A stretch of DNA of 64,000 bases from Hymenobacter citatus. Its GTDB lineage: Bacteria; Bacteroidota; Bacteroidia; Cytophagales; Hymenobacteraceae. Positions 60,658-64,000 of this stretch are shown here, piece after piece. Made by a program: the position numbers and the translations under genes. The DNA lies in contig NZ_JACSCY010000006.1 of the NCBI RefSeq assembly GCF_014333615.1, positions 124,001 to 188,000 of the forward strand. The letters run 5' to 3'. Within the stretch, counting starts at the first letter, position 1, and each line of letters starts with the position of its first letter. Below the pieces are notes generated by a model, which saw only the letters and a list, made by a program, of their open reading frames with translations, searched no databases and was not told the origin of the DNA.

Positions 60658-60795
60658 GCCTGCCGGTCCGACGCCGTAAGCGTCCGACCGGTTGCCGCAT
60701 GCTGAGGTTGCACGAACGGCCTGCGGACGTTGCATATGGCGGGGCTGTCAGCACGCGGCAACCGGTCGGACGCCTGCGGCGTCGAACCGGCAGGC
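60658..60795. repeat. Inverted repeat with 48-bp imperfect arms, GGTCCGACGCC type
   Basis: Arm 60658-60705 pairs with 60748-60795 with about four mismatches (for example GCCTGCCGGT with ACCGGCAGGC). Each arm has internal GACGCCGTAAGCGTC-like palindromes. It starts four bases after the neighbouring repeat, so the two form a tandem pair. Confidence 0.85.
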
Positions 60796-60932
60796 GCCAG
60801 CGCGGAAGCCCTGATAGAATCAAAGGGAGCACTAATGCAGGCTGTGCAATTCTTGCCACGCATGGCAGCAGCCGTAACTTGGCAAGCTCAACCACTACCT
60901 TACCCGCCACCCAACCTACGCCTACCGACCGC

Positions 60933-62438
60933 ATGCAGCAGCCATCAAGAAGAAAGTTTTTGAAGAACAGCACAGGCCTTTTGCTCGGCGCCATGGTGCC
61001 AGGACCTGTTAAACACTTCTGGCGGGCGCCCGCTGCTACCCTCACGGTGCACCTGAATCAGCCATTGGGGGAAATATCGCCCCTTATTTACGGGCAGTTT
61101 ATCGAGCACCTGGGTAGGGCCATCTACGGCGGTATCTACGACGACCGGAAGCACCGCTTCCGGCCCGATGTGCTGGAGAAAGTGCGCGGGCTGCGCCCGC
61201 CGCTGCTGCGCTACCCCGGCGGCACCGTCACCAAGATCTACCACTGGAAAGACGGCGTGGGCAAGCACCGGCCGGTGCGCAAAAACCTGATCTGGGGCGG
61301 CCTCGACAACAACCACGTGGGCACTGACGAGTTTATGCAGTACTGCCAGCAGCTGGGGGCGGCGCCGTTTCTGACCGTGAACATGTCGACCGGCACGGCC
61401 GAGGAAGCCGCCGAGTGGGTGGAGTATTGCAACGGCATGGGTACCTACTATGCCACCCAGCGCCAGAAAAACGGCCACGCCGCGCCCTACCAGGTGCAGT
61501 ACTGGGGCCTGGGCAACGAGGAGGCCGCCCGCGAAGACGCCGGCACCCTGCAAAATCCGCAGGACTACATCAAAAAAGCCTGGTACTACGCCAAGCTGAT
61601 GAAGTTGCAGGACCCGTCTATTAAGCTGATTATGGTAGGCGACAAGCCCGACTGGAACCAGCAAATCTTGCAGGAGCTGCACCCCATCTGCGACTACCTC
61701 TCGCTGCACCTCTACGCCAGTTCCAAGCCCGGCGACCCGGCCTCGCTGTTCACTTCCATTGCGGCTATGGAAGCCAGCATCAAAGTTACCGCCGCCCAGA
61801 TTAAGGCGTATGCGCCGGCTACCGTGGAAACATTTAGCAAGTGGTACCGCTTTCCGCCGCGGCAGCAGCCGGTGAAGATTGCCATTGATGAATGGGGCAT
61901 CTGGGAGGCCGGGGGGCGCGGCGCCTACAACCTGGAAATGGACTACACCTGGAACCACGCGCTGGGCGTGGCGGCGTTTCTGAACGTGTTTCAGCGCCAC
62001 GCGGCGGTTATTGGCCTGGCTACCTGGGCGCAGACGGTGAACGTGCTGGCTCCCATTATGACCGACGACACCACCAGCATTTGCCAGACCATTTACTACC
62101 CCCTGGCCCTGTACCGCAAGCTGTGCGGCCCCACCAGTGTGGCCGTTACGCTTGCGGGCGCGGAGCAGCTGGACGTGGCCGCCTCCACCGACGGCAAGAC
62201 GCTAACCCTCGCCATAGTGCAGCCTAGCGCTCAGGGCGTTGATATCCGGCTTGACGCCCCCACTACCGGCAGCTGGACGGCCCACGAGCTAACCGCTCCC
62301 TCTCTGGAATCAATGAACACGCTGCAAACGCCCGGCACGAACGTGGTGAGCTACCAGCAGCGTACCCTACCCCCCGGCACTACCACCTACACCGTGGCCG
62401 GGCACAGCATTGTGCTGCTACAAGCGGCGCTCCGGTAG
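60933..62438 (+). CDS. GH51 alpha-L-arabinofuranosidase with Tat-like signal
   Basis: A 501-residue glycoside hydrolase. The ATG at 60933 starts a twin-arginine-type leader (SRRKFLKNS then a hydrophobic stretch), so export by Tat is likely. The TIM barrel holds LRYPGGTVT (about 92-100), WGLGNEEA with the acid/base Glu196, and IAIDEWGIW with the nucleophile Glu320; a C-terminal beta domain follows with YYPLALYRKL. This is the GH51 pattern, which releases arabinose from arabinan or arabinoxylan. It has no sugar transporter or SusCD pair nearby. The double hairpin upstream may affect its expression. Confidence 0.9.
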   Translation: MQQPSRRKFLKNSTGLLLGAMVPGPVKHFWRAPAATLTVHLNQPLGEISPLIYGQFIEHLGRAIYGGIYDDRKHRFRPDVLEKVRGLRPPLLRYPGGTVTKIYHWKDGVGKHRPVRKNLIWGGLDNNHVGTDEFMQYCQQLGAAPFLTVNMSTGTAEEAAEWVEYCNGMGTYYATQRQKNGHAAPYQVQYWGLGNEEAAREDAGTLQNPQDYIKKAWYYAKLMKLQDPSIKLIMVGDKPDWNQQILQELHPICDYLSLHLYASSKPGDPASLFTSIAAMEASIKVTAAQIKAYAPATVETFSKWYRFPPRQQPVKIAIDEWGIWEAGGRGAYNLEMDYTWNHALGVAAFLNVFQRHAAVIGLATWAQTVNVLAPIMTDDTTSICQTIYYPLALYRKLCGPTSVAVTLAGAEQLDVAASTDGKTLTLAIVQPSAQGVDIRLDAPTTGSWTAHELTAPSLESMNTLQTPGTNVVSYQQRTLPPGTTTYTVAGHSIVLLQAALR

Positions 62439-62486
62439 CTGGTGCCGTATGTAGTGCGTTACGTATTGCTACTCCCAACAAACCTA

Positions 62487-63461
62487 ATGATCTTTTTTGC
62501 CCCTACCCGTGCGTTGCTGCCCTATTTCCTCCTGGCAGTGCTGCTGTCTGCCTGCGCCGGTACACGGCAGCCGGGGCAGTCGTTGCGGGTGGAAGCGGGC
62601 TACTGCGACCCGCCCCACCTCATTGCCGACGACCCGGCTTTCCTACCCCTACCCACCATGCAGCCGTTGCTGCGCGACAGTCTGCTATCGAAGCGGTTTT
62701 CGCAGCGTAGCCTGCTGCTGGCCAACGCGGCCGGCGTGCTGCCGCAGCTGCACGAACTGGTACGCCTGGAGCGCGCCACGCCCACCGGCAACGCCCGCAG
62801 CGAGCTGTACCAGGCTCAGCAACAACGCATTCTGACGCGCTTGCTTCTGCTCTCCACCACCATTGCCAGCGTGGCCGCCGAGCTGGACTGCGAAGGCGAA
62901 CGGGCCGACCAGGTAGCCAGCTACCTCACGGAGCACGCCAACCGGCGCGAGCAACGACTCACGGTGCTTTCCATTGCCGTGGGGGCGGCGTCGGGTATTG
63001 CCACTACGGTGGTGGAAGGGCGCGCAGGGCAGTATGCCTTTGGCATTGGGGGTGGCTTGGCCACGGCCGTGCTGGGCGTGCTCACACTCACCTCCAACCC
63101 TACCGTGCAGTTCACGCACCCGCGCAATTTACTGGCGGATATTTGGCAGGAAAACCAACAGTCTACGGCCTACCCGCCGTCGGTGTGGTATGTACTCACG
63201 GAGCCGGCCTTCAGCAACCAGGGGCAGTCGTCGCTGGCGCACAACGCGCGCCGCCGCTGGCAACACTATGGCCAGCTAGAGCGCCCCGACTCGCGCAAGG
63301 GCCGGGCGCAGCTAGCACTGCTTTTTGGCGACGGCGGGCACTACGATGCCGACGCCCTGCACCTGCGGGCCGATATGCTGAACGAGTTGCAAGCCTCGGT
63401 GCGACTAATCAACCAGGATTTGCGGGGCTTGCTGCAAGAGCTGACGCCGCCTGGGCAGTAA
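62487..63461 (+). CDS. Putative lipoprotein, unknown function
   Basis: A 324-residue protein I do not recognise. The ATG at 62487 gives a signal peptide with lipobox VLLSAC (Cys23); an earlier GTG at 62442 would lengthen it. The mature part has a helical, Leu/Arg-rich region (about residues 60-150), a pair of small-residue hydrophobic segments near residues 165-205 (LTVLSIAVGAASGIATTVV and AFGIGGGLATAVLGVLTL), then PSVWYVLTEPAFSNQGQSSL and a helical end. The two Gly/Ala stretches may dip into a membrane. It lies 48 bases downstream of the GH51 gene on the same strand and could be co-transcribed. No function is suggested. Confidence 0.7.
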   Translation: MIFFAPTRALLPYFLLAVLLSACAGTRQPGQSLRVEAGYCDPPHLIADDPAFLPLPTMQPLLRDSLLSKRFSQRSLLLANAAGVLPQLHELVRLERATPTGNARSELYQAQQQRILTRLLLLSTTIASVAAELDCEGERADQVASYLTEHANRREQRLTVLSIAVGAASGIATTVVEGRAGQYAFGIGGGLATAVLGVLTLTSNPTVQFTHPRNLLADIWQENQQSTAYPPSVWYVLTEPAFSNQGQSSLAHNARRRWQHYGQLERPDSRKGRAQLALLFGDGGHYDADALHLRADMLNELQASVRLINQDLRGLLQELTPPGQ

Positions 63462-63506
63462 CCTCCTCTCCGATCTTTTCAACGCATCTCTAATGGTCCT
63501 CTAATG

Positions 63507-63534
63507 TTGCGCTTTGGGTAGGAACGTACCTTTG
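63507..63534 (+). promoter_or_regulatory. Putative promoter of the response regulator gene
   Basis: TTG at 63507 is followed by 17 bases and TACCTTTG (63527-63534). The start codon at 63615 is 80 bases downstream, leaving a leader of roughly 75 bases. Confidence 0.55.
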
Positions 63535-63614
63535 CAGGGAAATTATCTGATGCTGATAGCCAACGTTTTGTCGATTATTGGTATCTAGTTACTACGCGTA
63601 GCGGCGACTAGCCT

Positions 63615-64000
63615 ATGAAGATTTTGTTGGTAGAAGATGAGCTAAAGGTGGTCACGGTCCTGAAGAAAGGATTTGAGGAAGAGGAGTATGCTGTGGATGT
63701 GGCATTTGATGGCAAAACTGGCCATTTGATGTCTATGAGTAATCAGTATGATATCATCGTGCTCGACATCAGCCTACCCATCTTCAATGGCTATGAGCTG
63801 TGCGAATTAATTCGGCGGCGCAACGTGCACGTGCCCATCCTCATGCTCACGGCCCTGGGCACCACCGACAATAAAGTGGAAGCCCTGAACCTGGGCGCCG
63901 ACGACTACGTGGTGAAGCCCTTCGAGTTCAAGGAGTTGCTGGCCCGCGTGCGGGCGCTCACCCGCCGCGCCAACCCCACCTACAGCCCTACCCTGCTGCA
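63615..64000 (+). CDS. OmpR-family response regulator, N-terminal part (3' end outside window)
   Basis: The first 128 residues of a two-component response regulator. The receiver domain is complete: ILLVEDE (acidic pocket Glu7, Asp8), phosphoacceptor Asp51 in IIVLDISLP, Thr79 in LMLTA and Lys101 in VVKPFEF. The sequence ADDYVVKPFEFKELLARVRA is typical of OmpR/PhoB-type regulators, whose DNA-binding winged helix would follow outside the window (the linker RALTRRANPTYSP is already visible). A partner histidine kinase probably lies downstream. The ATG at 63615 is the family start. Confidence 0.93.
   Translation, partial: MKILLVEDELKVVTVLKKGFEEEEYAVDVAFDGKTGHLMSMSNQYDIIVLDISLPIFNGYELCELIRRRNVHVPILMLTALGTTDNKVEALNLGADDYVVKPFEFKELLARVRALTRRANPTYSPTLL

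Larger units (their letters stand above)
60437..60932. other. Divergent intergenic region dominated by two hairpins
   Basis: This 496-base gap between the helicase (minus) and arabinofuranosidase (plus) starts must hold both promoters. It contains the two inverted repeats listed separately (60501-60654 and 60658-60795). The remaining 137 bases before the GH51 start hold no further palindrome or clear promoter that I can identify. Open frames across it are by-products of the GC-rich repeats. Confidence 0.6.

Noticed and set aside
60437-60932. Open frames spanning the region between the helicase and GH51 genes
   Set aside because: They translate inverted repeats and contain no domain; the upstream extensions of both neighbouring genes into this area were also rejected as starts.
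60945-62000. A 351-codon open frame opposite the GH51 gene
   Set aside because: Antisense to conserved catalytic motifs, with low-complexity His/Val/Gly-rich translation; no sign of a real protein.

Overview
The window looks like chromosomal DNA of a GC-rich member of the Bacteroidota, most likely Hymenobacter or a close relative (order Cytophagales). Reasons: two very large secreted proteins end in type IX secretion (T9SS) sorting domains; DUF4296, DUF1573 and DUF922 proteins and a DUF58/BatD-like/BatA set are present; TAnnTTTG promoter boxes recur; Shine-Dalgarno sequences are weak; and intergenic DNA is full of long dispersed inverted repeats. The organism name is an inference; no rRNA, tRNA, phage, plasmid, CRISPR or intact insertion sequence was seen.

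Layout. 1-3.1 kb: end of an AMP nucleosidase gene, a YtcJ-like amidohydrolase lipoprotein and a DinB-like protein. 3.4-8.8 kb: a sugar-acid cluster (FAH-family hydrolase, COG3618 lactonase, L-fucose-dehydrogenase-like SDR, zinc alcohol dehydrogenase, FucP permease) that reads as an oxidative L-fucose route lacking its dehydratase. 9-17 kb, minus strand: a UMF1-type transporter, then a Pao/Xdh-type molybdoenzyme operon (Tat-exported 2Fe-2S subunit, FAD subunit, molybdopterin subunit, XdhC, MocA-like). 17-22 kb: a lipoprotein, a GH63-like glucosidase and an SDR. 22-29 kb: two AT-richer T9SS surface proteins. 29-37.9 kb: housekeeping genes (MurI, ABC-F ATPase, phosphosugar mutase, MenC) plus an aspartic protease with a PDZ domain and a KGG protein. 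38-44.7 kb: ergothioneine genes egtB and egtD, an unusual aminotransferase, a MATE exporter, a DUF922 protein and CsaA. 44.9-53.6 kb: a DUF58/BatD-like/BatA set split by an esterase, an acyltransferase, a GH76 mannanase lipoprotein and an AztD-like propeller lipoprotein. 53.6-64 kb: YggS, DUF423, amidohydrolase, secreted acetamidase-like, DinB, DUF1573, RecD-like helicase, GH51 arabinofuranosidase, a lipoprotein and the start of an OmpR-type response regulator.

The most unusual signal is not a gene. About twenty long inverted repeats, some with perfect arms of 31-60 bp, sit between genes, nearly always at gene 3' ends. They fall into several families, each with its own core. In the family built on CTGTCATCC...GGATGACAG the outer arms differ between copies while staying complementary to each other, and a hairpin-forming loop is kept. 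Some copies are framed by inverted arrays of an 8-base GTGAGATG-type unit that also supply stop codons to neighbouring genes. All three gaps of the molybdoenzyme operon upstream of xdhC carry such elements. These are the best candidates for an undescribed mobile or regulatory repeat system, followed by an aminotransferase next to egtBD that lacks the usual cofactor-phosphate arginine and an SDR with Asn in place of the catalytic Lys.
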